Position numbers and translations under genes: made by a program | Assembly (NCBI RefSeq): GCF_002104995.1 | Contig: NW_024468447.1 | Coordinates: 1 to 17,553, forward strand | Length of the DNA stretch: 17,553 nt | From: Linderina pennispora | Lineage: Eukaryota; Kickxellomycota; Kickxellomycetes; Kickxellales; Kickxellaceae | Direction of reading: 5' to 3' | The notes under the pieces: generated by a model | Database searches by the model: none | Seen by the model: only the letters and a program-made list of their open reading frames with translations | Told to the model about the DNA's origin: nothing | Shown here: positions 1-9,004 of the stretch, in pieces | Numbering within the stretch: the stretch's first letter is position 1 | Layout: each line of letters begins with the position of its first letter

Positions 1-1269
1 GAATTTGCAGCTGTACGATATTCCGCCCAACTTGCCAATGGGAGCCCAGTATTGTCAAACAAGCAGCTGCCTCCGTTTGTGAATAATATTCTAGCGTTGG
101 CGCTGAGGACAAGGAGACACCTAGCTTGGTCTGTACGCTCATCCTCCCGGTATCTCGTGTCAATATAGGAGTTGACGTATTTTAGCGCGGGGAATCTGCC
201 TGCATCAAATACAACCCAGCCCCGCAGATCCGTAGCAGCTCGAGGACAAAGGGAAATCTTCAGACACTCGAGTGTTGAACTGTTCTCTCTAAAGAGCACA
301 TCGTTGCTGAAAGGATAATCAGCAGGCATGTCAGTTTCTGAAGTGCTGGGAACGGCGCTCCAGTCGGTGAACCAAGAGCAGCGCTCTCAAGATGCCAGTC
401 CTATCACCACACGCGATCGTTAGTGCATTACACGTGGGTATACGATCGGTGTACCGTCGTCAGCCTGAACAATTTTAGAAAACACCGCTGCATACTGGCT
501 CTTAAGACCAGCATGCTCTAGTGCTGACGCGTTGCGACGGATGACTTCTATCAAGGGGCGAATCTGGGCCACTGATATCGATTCCAGTTCAATAGATTGG
601 CAACGCTGGTAAGGGGATAGCTGTATGCGGGTATCGACCACAAAGTAGTTGAGACAGCGGTAGCGCGACTGGTCAGACCAGATATTAGACTGCGAAAACA
701 AATGGCGTATCCACATAGTCATTAAGGCTGCAAGACTTGACAAGCCGCGATCTGAGAATTGGGAAGATCCGGTGGATCTCGTTGCAGAATGTCGGCATGA
801 ATGGTTATCAAATCCAGACTTCTGTACGCCATTCGTAGCATGCGAGTGCATTAATGAAAACACCAGTGTGGTGGTGCTGGGTACCACCAGTGTATCAAAA
901 GGGGAAGTTTTGAATACTCAGGAGCTCCGTCCACGATATCCTCGCCTATCCAATGTATCCGCACGGTTTTCACACGAAACAGGTTGCCTGTCTTATATGC
1001 CGCTACGAGACTCCTCGGGTCAGGCTGTCTGCGGCACATATTCCAGAACCCTGTCATCGTCGTCTTGCTGCACCACCAAACTTCCTCAAACAGCCTGCTG
1101 ATTGCTACCTCTCGCCAATGACGACACAGACCAGCAACTGCGAACAGACGCGCATATGGGCCACAACAGCAGCCATATGTAATATATGGCGTCTTTGGAA
1201 ACTGCTGGACTACGTAGTCAAGGATCCTATTGATGATAGCAATAGGGTGTTTTGAGCACTAAAGGACAT
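1..1269 (-). pseudogene. Broken F-box/LRR-like family gene, runs off window start
   Basis: This is a remnant of a large paralogous family of F-box-like/leucine-rich-repeat proteins that I associate with Coemansia-type fungi; the molecular role of that family is unknown to me. From a plausible ATG at 1269 the reading breaks after about 8 codons at the CCC run 1245-1247. A long frame then runs to a stop at 851-853 and contains the F-box-like segments IINRILDYVV and LCRHWREVAISRLFEEVW. The reading moves to a second frame (about 887 to 423) with FVVDTRIQ and PLIEVIRRNASALEH. In that same frame there are two stops, TAA at 420-422 and TGA at 387-389. Beyond them the frame stays open to base 1 with the typical DYPFSNDVLFRENSSTLECL segment. 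Two frameshifts plus two nonsense codons suggest a pseudogene. An alternative for the stops is a 60-base intron (384-443). Family assignment is moderate, from remembered motifs. Confidence 0.5.
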
Positions 1270-1549
1270 AGTGGATATCAATTAGGTTAGATTTTTGAGA
1301 GAAAGGACGAGGAGGGAAGTGCGGAAATGAGTCTGGCACAGTTGCCTTGTGAAAAAAGCAGATTGACATTGGCCTGGCGAATCACAACAATCAGGCCTAC
1401 AATGCTAATAGAATATGCATGCTGGCAGCAGCCAGAGTCAGCTTCATATGGTGTCACTCGCAGCAGCAGATTGGCGTGAATATGCTGGGTAAAGAACTTG
1501 CTTCATGACATGACATCCGCCAAAAGACTACTAAAAGCAGTGTCTGCTG

Positions 1550-1997
1550 TTAACCTAGGGATGAGTGGTTATCGAATATATGGAAAAAATAACTTCTCAA
1601 AAGTGACTGAGGGGAAGAAGGAAGCTGGTCGTCTGTCTGGGCCTTTGTACGCATGCGTTTCGGCTTTGTCCATGGTGGCGCAGGGGGACTCCGGACCTGA
1701 ATGTCAACAGCGGGTGATGCGGTTGCAAGATGTATGCCGCGGGAAGCGAGCTGGTCTGGGTCAGAGGCTTCTCCATATAGAGTTAGTTGCTCGGCAGTTG
1801 GGTTGTAGCACAAAATAGGCGTGCTATTATAGAGGATCTCTTTTATAACGGCCCTCCAGCGTTGGCAAACATGCTATAGTTGGAGGTATGGGATATAGGT
1901 ATCGACATCATCCAGATCATCCAAAGGAATACTGTTGTCACAGATGTGGCCAACTCGATAAATAATATATGGCCTCAGTGTAAGCCCAGCTCGTCAT
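1550..1997 (-). pseudogene. Second F-box/LRR-like gene fragment (N-terminal part)
   Basis: A minus-strand frame open from about 1990 to 1550 is interrupted once by TAG at 1874-1876. Directly after the stop it reads HVCQRWRAVIKEILYNS, which resembles LCRHWREVAISRLFEEVW in the neighbouring broken gene. Before the stop is IIYRVGHICDNSIPLDDLDD, an F-box-like start region. A candidate ATG at 1997 is in another frame, so a start lesion is also likely. The tail after about 1780 is proline- and serine-rich and I cannot align it to anything. I infer a truncated second member of the same family lying head-to-tail with the first. It could instead be a short unrelated gene. Confidence is low because only one motif supports it. 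Confidence 0.33.
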
Positions 1998-3026
1998 TAG
2001 TATGAAAAGTGTTTTTTGTGAGGAGTGGAAACGAAATGCGGTTTCAGCCAGCAGTAATTGGCAACTCGTACTTATCATACGAATTCCAGTCCTTGTCGGC
2101 ATCTACCTAATCGCACTCAACCATCCAGAATACTTGACCCCTCTCGTCTACATGGGTCGCATAAATATAATCTCTCTGGAGAAAGAAAAGCCTGCATGTA
2201 TACTCTGTGGGCTATTCCTAAGGAAAACGAGCAGTATGATATTGAAACTGAAGGGAACTGTAAGAATTGTAGCTACGAGGCCCCACCTGGAATCCTTTGT
2301 CGCCCCCATTAGCGCCCAAAGATAAACGAAGCTGCGAAATCGGCACACCAGGTAGCAATTGATTGTGTCCCTAAAAACATTCTGCCAATGTGGTCACGGG
2401 TGGTACTGCTGAAAGGCTCAGGCTAACTCCTTTCATATCGACTGCCATTGCAAGTTCTACCCTGACCCCGTCGAGCTTGCAACAGTAAATGGGGAACCGG
2501 ATAGTTTTGAATGTGAGGATATGCTACCTGTTCATCGGGGGTTGGCACTGTTGTGTCTCGGGTACGATACACTTGGATAGACAGCCTCCTGCAACTGTCT
2601 AGAACACGTTTACTTTTCGAGCACCTTTCCACGACGTATATTGAACGTATGAAATATGCTGTATGAAAGAAGGAAGAAGGAATCACCAGGTGAAAGGGCA
2701 GGTGCCCGTCTAAGTAGTGGCGCCGGTCGCCCAGAATAGTATGGCCGGCCATTGTGGCCTAAAGGTCTTGATCCATGGGTTCCTAAGATCATAAGGATTT
2801 GGAACCACAGGCACTAACAAGTCAGGGAGCCGAGGCTAGAGTTCGCAGCCAATTCAATGGCAGCGGTTAGACGTTGTTGCCATTCGCTGTCAGATCGACC
2901 ACACGATTTCCAATCCCAGAGGGTCTGGGTTGATAGCATGTATTTGCTGCTGATGAGGTTGTACAATAGGATACTTAATGAGTCTCATTACAATAGAAAC
3001 TATGCTAGGTCTGGGTTGTGGTAGCC
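1998..3026. other. Gene-poor stretch with coding-like fragments only
   Basis: No intact gene is recognised here. On the plus strand between 2036 and 2310, three short frames can be chained into protein-like text: from ATG 2036 (MRFQPAVIGNSYLSYEFQ), then YLIALNHPEYLTPLVYM in a second frame, then YNLSGERKACMYTLW to a stop at about 2312 in a third frame. This may be a decayed gene, but I do not recognise the family. A minus-strand frame at 2423-2752 has no identifiable motif. I found no tRNA B-box, long repeat or terminal inverted repeats. Confidence 0.4.
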
Positions 3027-3714
3027 TTAAATCCACTTGAGGTGATCGTCTTCAAACGTGGTGTAGCACAGAAACTCGTTTGGACAGCCCGCCACGATGT
3101 GTCGGTGCAAACCCGGTAGCACGCGCACCAATATCCTCGCTGGCCTGCCTCTGCATCACCGCGCCAGTGACAATCATCACCTTGCAATCAGGCGCAGCCA
3201 AAAACTTCATGGTCTCGATCATCTTCCCCAGGCAGTCTCTGTTCAGGAATGGCGGATCGGTGTAAATGAACTTGAATCTGCCCTTTAGCGACTCGGCGCC
3301 TGTGAAATCAAATGGTTTGTTGTAGTCGTAGAGCACGAACTGGTCCTTGAATACACCAAAGCGCTGGTCAATCTCAAACACATAGGCGCGCGGCCGTGCA
3401 GCGTCTTTGCGACGCAAAGCGACATAGGCAGTGGGCGCACTTATGAAAGCTACATAGTCGGATTCTTCTGTGTGCCGGAGAGCTGTGTCGGCCAGGAAGT
3501 TGGCGGTTGCGTCGTCGTACCAAAACTGGCTTAGCTGCCAGTCCTCCTGGAACATATCCATGGTAACCTCCAGCTGCTTGTCGTCAAAGTCTTGCTCTGC
3601 CTTTTCCTTTAGCCGCTCGAACGACGTGTCCATTGCCTCCTTCTCGTCAAGGAATGACTGAAGGACAGCCAGTGTGTCGGCAGACAAGGAGAACGAGTCG
3701 TCTTCGGTGCTCAT
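3027..3714 (-). CDS. EFM5: eEF1A lysine N-methyltransferase, Efm5/EEF1AKMT1 family (one frameshift)
   Basis: Family members are SAM-dependent methyltransferases that modify a lysine of elongation factor eEF1A in the cytosol (once called N6AMT2). Seen here: the LSQFWY signature at residues 61-66, a Rossmann-type core, and the catalytic-pocket motif DPPF at residues 153-156 within IYTDPPFLNRDCLGKM. Starting at ATG 3714 fits the family start (MSTEDDSFSLSADTLAVL). An upstream in-frame ATG at 3771 would add 19 residues with no family likeness. The frame runs to THRGGLS and then breaks at the A run complementary to 3079-3081. Removing one A restores NEFLCYTTFEDDHLKWI and a stop at 3027-3029, the expected C-terminal signature, for 228 residues in total. 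Without that correction the protein ends early at 3052. The cause is an assembly error or a recent mutation. The family call is strong. Confidence 0.88.
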
Positions 3715-4410
3715 TCGGTGAATTTGAAAAAAAAACTGAAACGCAAGACAAGAGGCAGTTCTCGCAAGCATAAAGAAATCTGTCGAAATAGTGCTGCAGG
3801 ATTTTTTGCTTGTGGTGGCAGCTACAAAACCGGTTTCGACACTTGGTTCTGGTGTGGCTTTTCAGACTTGTTTCTGGCCAGAGCCGCCGATCAGCCCAAA
3901 CCCCCACTGTTCTGTCATATTTTTGCTCAAGCTTACATGCTGTCCAGCGCTATGCATACTAGCTAACGCTGTTCTGCATATGAGCACACAGCATAGCCAT
4001 AAAATAACAGCGATAGTTGAATGGTCGCTTGGCAAGAGCAACTCATGTAGAGATTAGCTAGGGTAGCATGCAACGCCATCGGATATGATGCTATATCCAA
4101 AAACGCACATAACCATTTACGGACCCCTCGCCCAAAAAAAGAAAGAAATGCCAATGATATTCGGCTATATGCAATTTTTCATTTCAATGAAGCCATTAAC
4201 AATATTGCCGAGAAATCATGCATCCCCAGGGTTATTGTGGATACCAGAGGAAATAACTATGCAATATATTCCGAAGGATATGGTGTGGAAACAAACGGAC
4301 GGGAGTCAGCCCAGAAAAGTTGGTGAGCGGAGGAGTGAAGGGCATTTATATGCTCTCCTGATGTAGCCAAGACCTTGGCACGCGAGTTGCTTTTCGGGTA
4401 ACAGTGGTTC
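3715..4410. other. Intergenic region upstream of the Efm5-type gene
   Basis: This holds the promoter side of the minus-strand methyltransferase gene and the 3' flank of the first PTC7-type gene. There is a run of nine A's at 3727-3735 just upstream of the methyltransferase ATG. Short open frames on both strands show no recognisable motif. I see no RNA gene. Confidence 0.5.
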
Positions 4411-5793
4411 TTACGATATATCCTGTACCCATGCAACCATGACGGTGATATCATCAGGCTTACACTGCCTGGCGGCAACACCACGCGAGCGACTACCTTG
4501 TGTACCCGGTCTAATAACCGGCAAAAGGTAGTTGAAAACAGCCTCCTGAACAATTCTGAAAGTAAATCGTGTCAAAGATACACTATCAGCTCTGGCTGTG
4601 CTAGGCTCACGGACATATTTCCTGGCCAATTTTTCAATATGCTTTACGTCCATATTGTCAAACAGCCCGTCGGTAGCAATAATCGCCATATTGTTGTGTG
4701 CCAGGTAGACGATCTCTTCCAGCGCATCACGGGGGGTATCAGTTTTCTGACGCTTCAAATTCCTGATGATTTCTCTCTCAGCGCCATCTGTCAGCAGCGA
4801 ATAGTCCTTTCGCGGCCGGTAGTAGCATAGATCATCCACCTGGCCACTAGCACTGCCATACGAAGTGTTGGTGTCCTTAGGAGGGCGAAACGAAATCTGG
4901 TATGGCATATTGGGCGAATGGACTTGCCCTGGTGACACGAACACTGCCTCCTGGCGACAATTTAGCACAATAGACCGCGAGTCGCCCAGCTGCGCAAGGT
5001 GCAGAGTTCCAGTCTTAAGCGACAGACTGGCAATAGTTTCAGTTGACGACCCATATACCGGAATACCATCATATTTCATAGCCGCAACTGCCTTGTGCAT
5101 AATTTCCTTTGGGTTGCCATCTTGCACCCTTGCCACGGCATGGGCAGAGTACGCAGTCAGCGAACGGCTGAATCTGGCTGAACTGATTCCCCGACGCTTC
5201 CAGCCGCCGACTCCATCCGCCACACCAAACACAAGGGTGTCCCTGTTGCGTGCATGAAACATCGAGTCGTCGCCCGAGTATGCTCTCTCCCGTCGCTTGT
5301 AGGGAGTGGAGTCGTTAATGACAACGGTCTCATAGCGGACTGGCGGTAAAAATGTGAACTGGCCAGCCCTAAACTCGTTCAGATTGTCCTTTGCGTACTT
5401 TTGTGCATCGGCCTTTGATATCCACGCCGACGAAAGTACCACCTGGAAGAGTGTGCGTGGTGGAGCGGTGGTTAATTTTCTCGGCTTTGGGCATTTTGAT
5501 GAGAGGAAAGAAGGAATAAATAGAAATGTGTTTTCCAGGCAGGTCCAGGCATTGGATATGTGCTGCTCTTTATATGCACTGGCTGCTCCTGCTTTTTTGT
5601 GGCAGGGGAGGGTGACGAGCTTATTCCAGGAGCTGCTGTTCGACGGCAGCCGTAGCAAATGCGTTTTACCCCAACTCGGACCAATAGACTGCAGGGCTAA
5701 GTATAGACTGCGGTTCGCCGATTTAGCAGAAGCAGCATTGTTTGACGTGTCAGCATGCGAGCCCTGCTCCGTTGCCCTGTTGGTGCTGCGCAT
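4411..5793 (-). CDS. PTC7-type PP2C protein phosphatase, paralog A
   Basis: This is a metal-dependent Ser/Thr phosphatase of the PTC7/PPTC7 branch; yeast Ptc7 is mitochondrial and acts on coenzyme Q synthesis. Motifs in the 460-codon frame: GDDSMFHARN (174-183), FGVADGVGGW (189-198, metal-binding Asp), GSSTETIASLSL (248-259), LGDS (269-272), IIATDGLFDN (371-380) and PDDITVMVAWV (446-456). The gene aligns along its length with the next gene, from FQVVLSSAWISK onward. The start is unsure. The frame has no other early Met, so 5793 gives a 114-residue Ser/Lys-rich leader without family likeness. A better-placed ATG at 5494, with a TATA-like box just upstream, is one base out of frame; removing one base after it gives MPKPRKLTTAPPRTLFQVV, matching the layout of the paralog. 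Residues 310-355 replace the acidic insert of the paralog with unrelated sequence. No introns are seen. Confidence 0.82.
   Translation of the reverse strand: MRSTNRATEQGSHADTSNNAASAKSANRSLYLALQSIGPSWGKTHLLRLPSNSSSWNKLVTLPCHKKAGAASAYKEQHISNAWTCLENTFLFIPSFLSSKCPKPRKLTTAPPRTLFQVVLSSAWISKADAQKYAKDNLNEFRAGQFTFLPPVRYETVVINDSTPYKRRERAYSGDDSMFHARNRDTLVFGVADGVGGWKRRGISSARFSRSLTAYSAHAVARVQDGNPKEIMHKAVAAMKYDGIPVYGSSTETIASLSLKTGTLHLAQLGDSRSIVLNCRQEAVFVSPGQVHSPNMPYQISFRPPKDTNTSYGSASGQVDDLCYYRPRKDYSLLTDGAEREIIRNLKRQKTDTPRDALEEIVYLAHNNMAIIATDGLFDNMDVKHIEKLARKYVREPSTARADSVSLTRFTFRIVQEAVFNYLLPVIRPGTQGSRSRGVAARQCKPDDITVMVAWVQDIS
5513..5523 (-). promoter_or_regulatory. TATA-like box CTATTTATTCC upstream of ATG 5494
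   Basis: On the minus strand CTATTTATTCC is followed by a pyrimidine-rich leader and an ATG at 5494. The same element type precedes the BZW and transporter genes. It lies inside the longer open frame from 5793 and so argues that transcription begins here and that the true start is 5494. Confidence 0.4.
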
Positions 5794-6130
5794 GGCGGAT
5801 TTGCAGGGGGTGGTTTACCGTTGGCCATTATCTGCTGTTGTTCATATGGAGCTTTCATGTGGAGAGGGGGGAGAGCTTTTTGTTTACCTAGCATCTGGGC
5901 CATGCCAGGCGGCTCGAGGTTGGCCTCCTTTGGCATGGCTGGAGCGGTATTTTACTACCCTGTGCTGACAGATCCAGAGTGTATTTGCTGCGGTGTTTCA
6001 GGTAGATGATTCATCCGCAGCAAGGGTCATTAGCTAGCTTATCCGGTCAGGACCGCTCAGCACCACTTGCAAAGAAAAAGCCACGGATGCATTAATGACA
6101 GCAAAACACGCAAAGGGGGGAAAGAAAAAG
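5794..6130. other. Spacer between the two PTC7-type paralogs
   Basis: This is the 337-base spacer between the downstream phosphatase paralog A and the stop codon of paralog B. Short frames on both strands carry no recognisable domain. It should contain the 3' end signals of paralog B and, if the long start at 5793 is right, the promoter of paralog A. Confidence 0.45.
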
Positions 6131-7282
6131 CTAGAGCTTTGCCTTGGCCTGGTTGACCTTGGCGTTCTCGCGCACCCAGGCAATCATAACCGTCACATCG
6201 TCAGGCTTCCCGCCCTCGTAATTGTATCCGGCGAGCTTTGCGCGCTCAGCAAACGGCGAGCGCAAGTCGTGCTGAATGTAGTTAGCCACAGCCTGGGCTG
6301 CAATGCTGTAGGCCAGGCCGCCGAACAAATCGGCCTTGGGGCGCCCAGTGACGTTTTTGGTGACGTTGGAGATTTTGTCAATGGCGCCCATGAACCGCTC
6401 CGCCAACTTCTCGACCTCTTCCACCCGCACATTATCGAACAGCCCGTCGGTCGCCGCCACCACGACGTCGTTATGCGACAACCTGTGCGAGTCCTCGCGC
6501 GCATCATTCGGAGTATCAAAGCCGACGGCAGTCAGATCGGCAAACGAGTCCTCATGCTCCCGGTCGGACTGCGGCTGGGGGCGGAAGAACTGCGCGTTCT
6601 CTTCATTCTCCGGGTCGCTCTTGGGCAGCGGCGGCGTGTCGCCGGTGGGCGGAATGGTCAGCTGGTACGGCATGTTGAACCGGTGCTGCTGCTCGGCCGA
6701 CACAAACTTGGCCTTCTGCTTTGCGTCCAGGACCACATACGTCGAGTCGCCGAGCTGCGCTGTCCGCAAAGTGCCGGTGGCCAAAGACAGGTTCGCAATC
6801 AGCTCGGTCGAGCTCCCGTATGCGGGGATCTGGTCGAACCGCATGTTGGCAAACGCCCGCCGCATCACCTCCTTGGGGTCGACGTCGTCGGATTCGTGCA
6901 GGAGGAAGCTCCGCTGCACCGCATCGGCCGAGTAGGCTGTCAATGACCGGCTGAACACCGACGGGTCGATGCCCGAGTCGTTCCACCCGCCGACGCCGTC
7001 GGCCACGCCAAACACCAGGTTCTGCTTGTTGCGCGCGTGGAACAGCGAGTCCTCGCCGCCGTTGATGGCGTCCAGAGAGTCGTAGGGGGACCGGTCGTCG
7101 ATTTCCAGGACCTGCACCTGGATGGGCGGGGCAAAGGCGATCGGCTCGCGCGCGGTCGACGGCTGCGTCTGAATTTGCTTCACGTAGTCCTGCACGTATT
7201 TGGCTGCTGTGCGTTTGGATATCCACGCCGACGCCAGGATTGTCTGGAACCGCGGGCCGAGTGCGCTGCTGAGGCCGGGCAT
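6131..7282 (-). CDS. PTC7-type PP2C protein phosphatase, paralog B
   Basis: This is a single-exon protein of 383 residues in the PTC7/PPTC7 group of PP2C phosphatases. Visible motifs are GGEDSLFHARN (75-85), FGVADGVGGW (91-100) with metal-ligand Asp95, GSSTELIANLSL (156-167), LGDS (177-180), VAATDGLFDN (275-284) with Asp279, and KPDDVTVMIAWV (359-370) with the acidic pair 361-362. All the metal-binding positions expected for an active enzyme appear present. The start at 7282 (MPGLSSALGPRFQ) lies just before the conserved FQTILASAWISK segment, and no longer in-frame start is evident. A short N-terminus with few acidic residues would suit a mitochondrial presequence, but that is inference. Residues 215-250 form an acidic, proline-rich insert absent from paralog A. 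It lies 337 bases upstream of paralog A on the same strand, suggesting an old tandem duplication. Confidence 0.93.
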   Translation of the reverse strand: MPGLSSALGPRFQTILASAWISKRTAAKYVQDYVKQIQTQPSTAREPIAFAPPIQVQVLEIDDRSPYDSLDAINGGEDSLFHARNKQNLVFGVADGVGGWNDSGIDPSVFSRSLTAYSADAVQRSFLLHESDDVDPKEVMRRAFANMRFDQIPAYGSSTELIANLSLATGTLRTAQLGDSTYVVLDAKQKAKFVSAEQQHRFNMPYQLTIPPTGDTPPLPKSDPENEENAQFFRPQPQSDREHEDSFADLTAVGFDTPNDAREDSHRLSHNDVVVAATDGLFDNVRVEEVEKLAERFMGAIDKISNVTKNVTGRPKADLFGGLAYSIAAQAVANYIQHDLRSPFAERAKLAGYNYEGGKPDDVTVMIAWVRENAKVNQAKAKL

Positions 7283-7469
7283 GCTGGAATGGAATTTAAA
7301 GGTTGTGGTTTTTCGCGCAAAAGCAGAGGAGAGATAAATTTAATTCACTTTCCACACCAGCACCGCATAAAGGCACCAAAACAGAGATCTCGGAAATCAA
7401 CAATTACTGGCATTTCCTTGATAACGCCCCCATGACCGGCGGGCGCGTAAAATAAAATTTAGGCTTGCT

Positions 7470-9004
7470 TTACTCGTCGTCAGACTCGTCGTCGTCCTCC
7501 TGCTCCTCGAGGAAGTTGACAAAGCGCTCGGTCTGCTTCAGGAACACCGCCTTGCCCTGGGGCTTGGCGCCCTTCTTGGCCCAGAAGAGGATGGCTGTGT
7601 CAGACAGGACGTCGTCCTGGTACAGGACCTGGATGATCTTGCCAAAGTACTTCATCAGCTTGGCGTCCTCGTAGCAGTAGTTCTGCACGTACTGCAGCAG
7701 CTTGATCTCGCTCTTGGGCGCAGTGGTGAGCACCTCGAGCACAGGCGTGTAGCGCTTGACGTGGCCCATGACCTGGTTCTCGATCTGCTCGGGCTTCATG
7801 GCCCAGTCGACCGCGCTGAGGATGCCCTCCCACACAAGCTGCACTGCCTCCTCCTCGGGCCACTTGTTGGTGCGCATGGCGGCCTTGGCAGCCTTTGCCA
7901 CCTCGGTGTTGATGGCCAGGATGTCGTCCTCGTCCTCGTCCTCGTCGTTGGCCTTGGCCGTGCGCAGGATGCTCTCGATCTGCGCAATGAAGTCGTTGCG
8001 GCTGGCGTTGGCCCGCGACGCAATGTGCATGTCAATCAGCGCCGGCATGTCCTCCGCCTCAAAGTGCCGCGCAAAGCAGTCGTCGTCGCGCTTGTTGGCC
8101 GGGAAGAAGTCGACCAGGCTGTCGATCTTGCCGCGGATCAGAGCCACATGCAGCTGCTTGGCCGAGTGGTTCTTCAGGTACTCGCGCATGACATCGGTGA
8201 TGAACCGCAGCGCCAGCCCGTCCTTGACCAGGTGGTCCTTCTGCAGCACGCGGAACGGATCCATCGGGAGGAATCCGATCGCCACCAGCACGCCGAGGCC
8301 CTGCGACAGCTTCTTGTTGTCTGCCTCGCTGTAGCGGTGCACGTTCTCGAGAATGTGCTTGCAGGCTTCCGTGAAAATCCGCTCCAGGTACTTGTACCGG
8401 CGCGTCAGCCGCGTGATCAGCTTGGCCCAGTCCTGCGCGCCCTGCTCGCTGGCGTCCGCCAGCACAAACAGGCTGAATGGCAGCTTGCCGAATTCTTCGT
8501 CATCTTCAATGATACCGCCCGGTGCGATGATGCCGCCAGTGACCAGAACTTCGAAAAACGTGTCTCCGTAGCGACGGTAGTCGAGCGTGTTGCCGGCCGT
8601 GTCGAGGGCGGCTGAGATCTTGCTAAAGTCGGTAGGCTCGATGCCCTCAATTACCTGGAAAAGACTGTCCCTGAAATCTAAAGAGCTCTCCTTGAAACCC
8701 ACGTTGTTTAGGATGAAATGTTTCACGTCTAGAATCCTTTGCGGCTGTGAGGAGGTATCGGCGAGGAGCAAACGAGACAGCAAACTTACCTTCGGGCTCA
8801 TACTTGGCATTAGCCTTAGCGTCACGCTATATCTCCCCCAAAAAGAGAAGCACACGAGAAGTTGCAATTAGCAATTAGCAATCGGTTACAATCCTGCCGG
8901 CTGGCTAGAATCAAGGCACTGCAGATTGGAAAGGCACTTACTTTGCGAGTACGAATCCTGACACCATTCAAAGTGGGCTTTTCGTTGGAGACTTGAGTAC
9001 TCAT
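7470..9004 (-). CDS. BZW/5MP family translation regulator (eIF5-mimic protein), three exons
   Basis: Family members (BZW1/BZW2 in animals, 5MP) bind eIF2 and eIF3 through a C-terminal W2 domain like that of eIF5 and compete with it, tightening start-codon choice in the cytosol. Spliced exons are 8942-9004, 8790-8826 and 7470-8677, giving 435 residues against 419 in human BZW1. Exon 1 gives EKPTLNGVRIRTRK, exon 2 gives RDAKANAKYEPE, and exon 3 begins DFRDSLFQVIEG, matching the human order of these blocks. Further family landmarks are LDYRRYGDTFFEVLVTGG, APGG, RRYKYLE, VDFFPANKR, the W2 segment around VQLVWEGILSAVDW, and LLQYVQNYCYED. The acidic tail EEQEDDDESDDE is also usual. Both introns are in phase with the family alignment. 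The open stretch from 8678 up to 8867 is intron sequence rather than coding. Confidence 0.95.
8678..8789 (-). other. Intron 2 of the BZW/5MP gene
   Basis: A 112-base intron in phase 1, with donor GAAG|GTAAGT, acceptor CTCTTTAG|ATTTC and a CCTAAAC branch-like motif. Splicing produces YEPEDFRDSLF, which aligns with FDPTQFQDCII of human BZW1. Confidence 0.87.
8827..8941 (-). other. Intron 1 of the BZW/5MP gene
   Basis: A 115-base intron in phase 0, with donor AAA|GTAAGTG, acceptor GATATAG|CGT and a TGCTAAT branch-like motif in the 3' half. Splicing joins RIRTRK to RDAKANAK, as in animal homologs. Confidence 0.88.

Noticed and set aside
862-895. Inverted TGGTGGT / ACCACCA hairpin
   Set aside because: A short stem within coding remnant; no terminator, attachment or transposon context.
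5354-5968. Plus-strand open frame of 204 codons
   Set aside because: Antisense to PTC7 paralog A; no domain likeness and explained by the codon bias of the real gene.
6095-6946. Plus-strand open frame of 283 codons
   Set aside because: Antisense shadow of PTC7 paralog B, His/Arg/Val-rich composition typical of a reversed GC-rich gene.
7761-8615. Plus-strand open frame of 284 codons
   Set aside because: Antisense shadow of the BZW exon 3.
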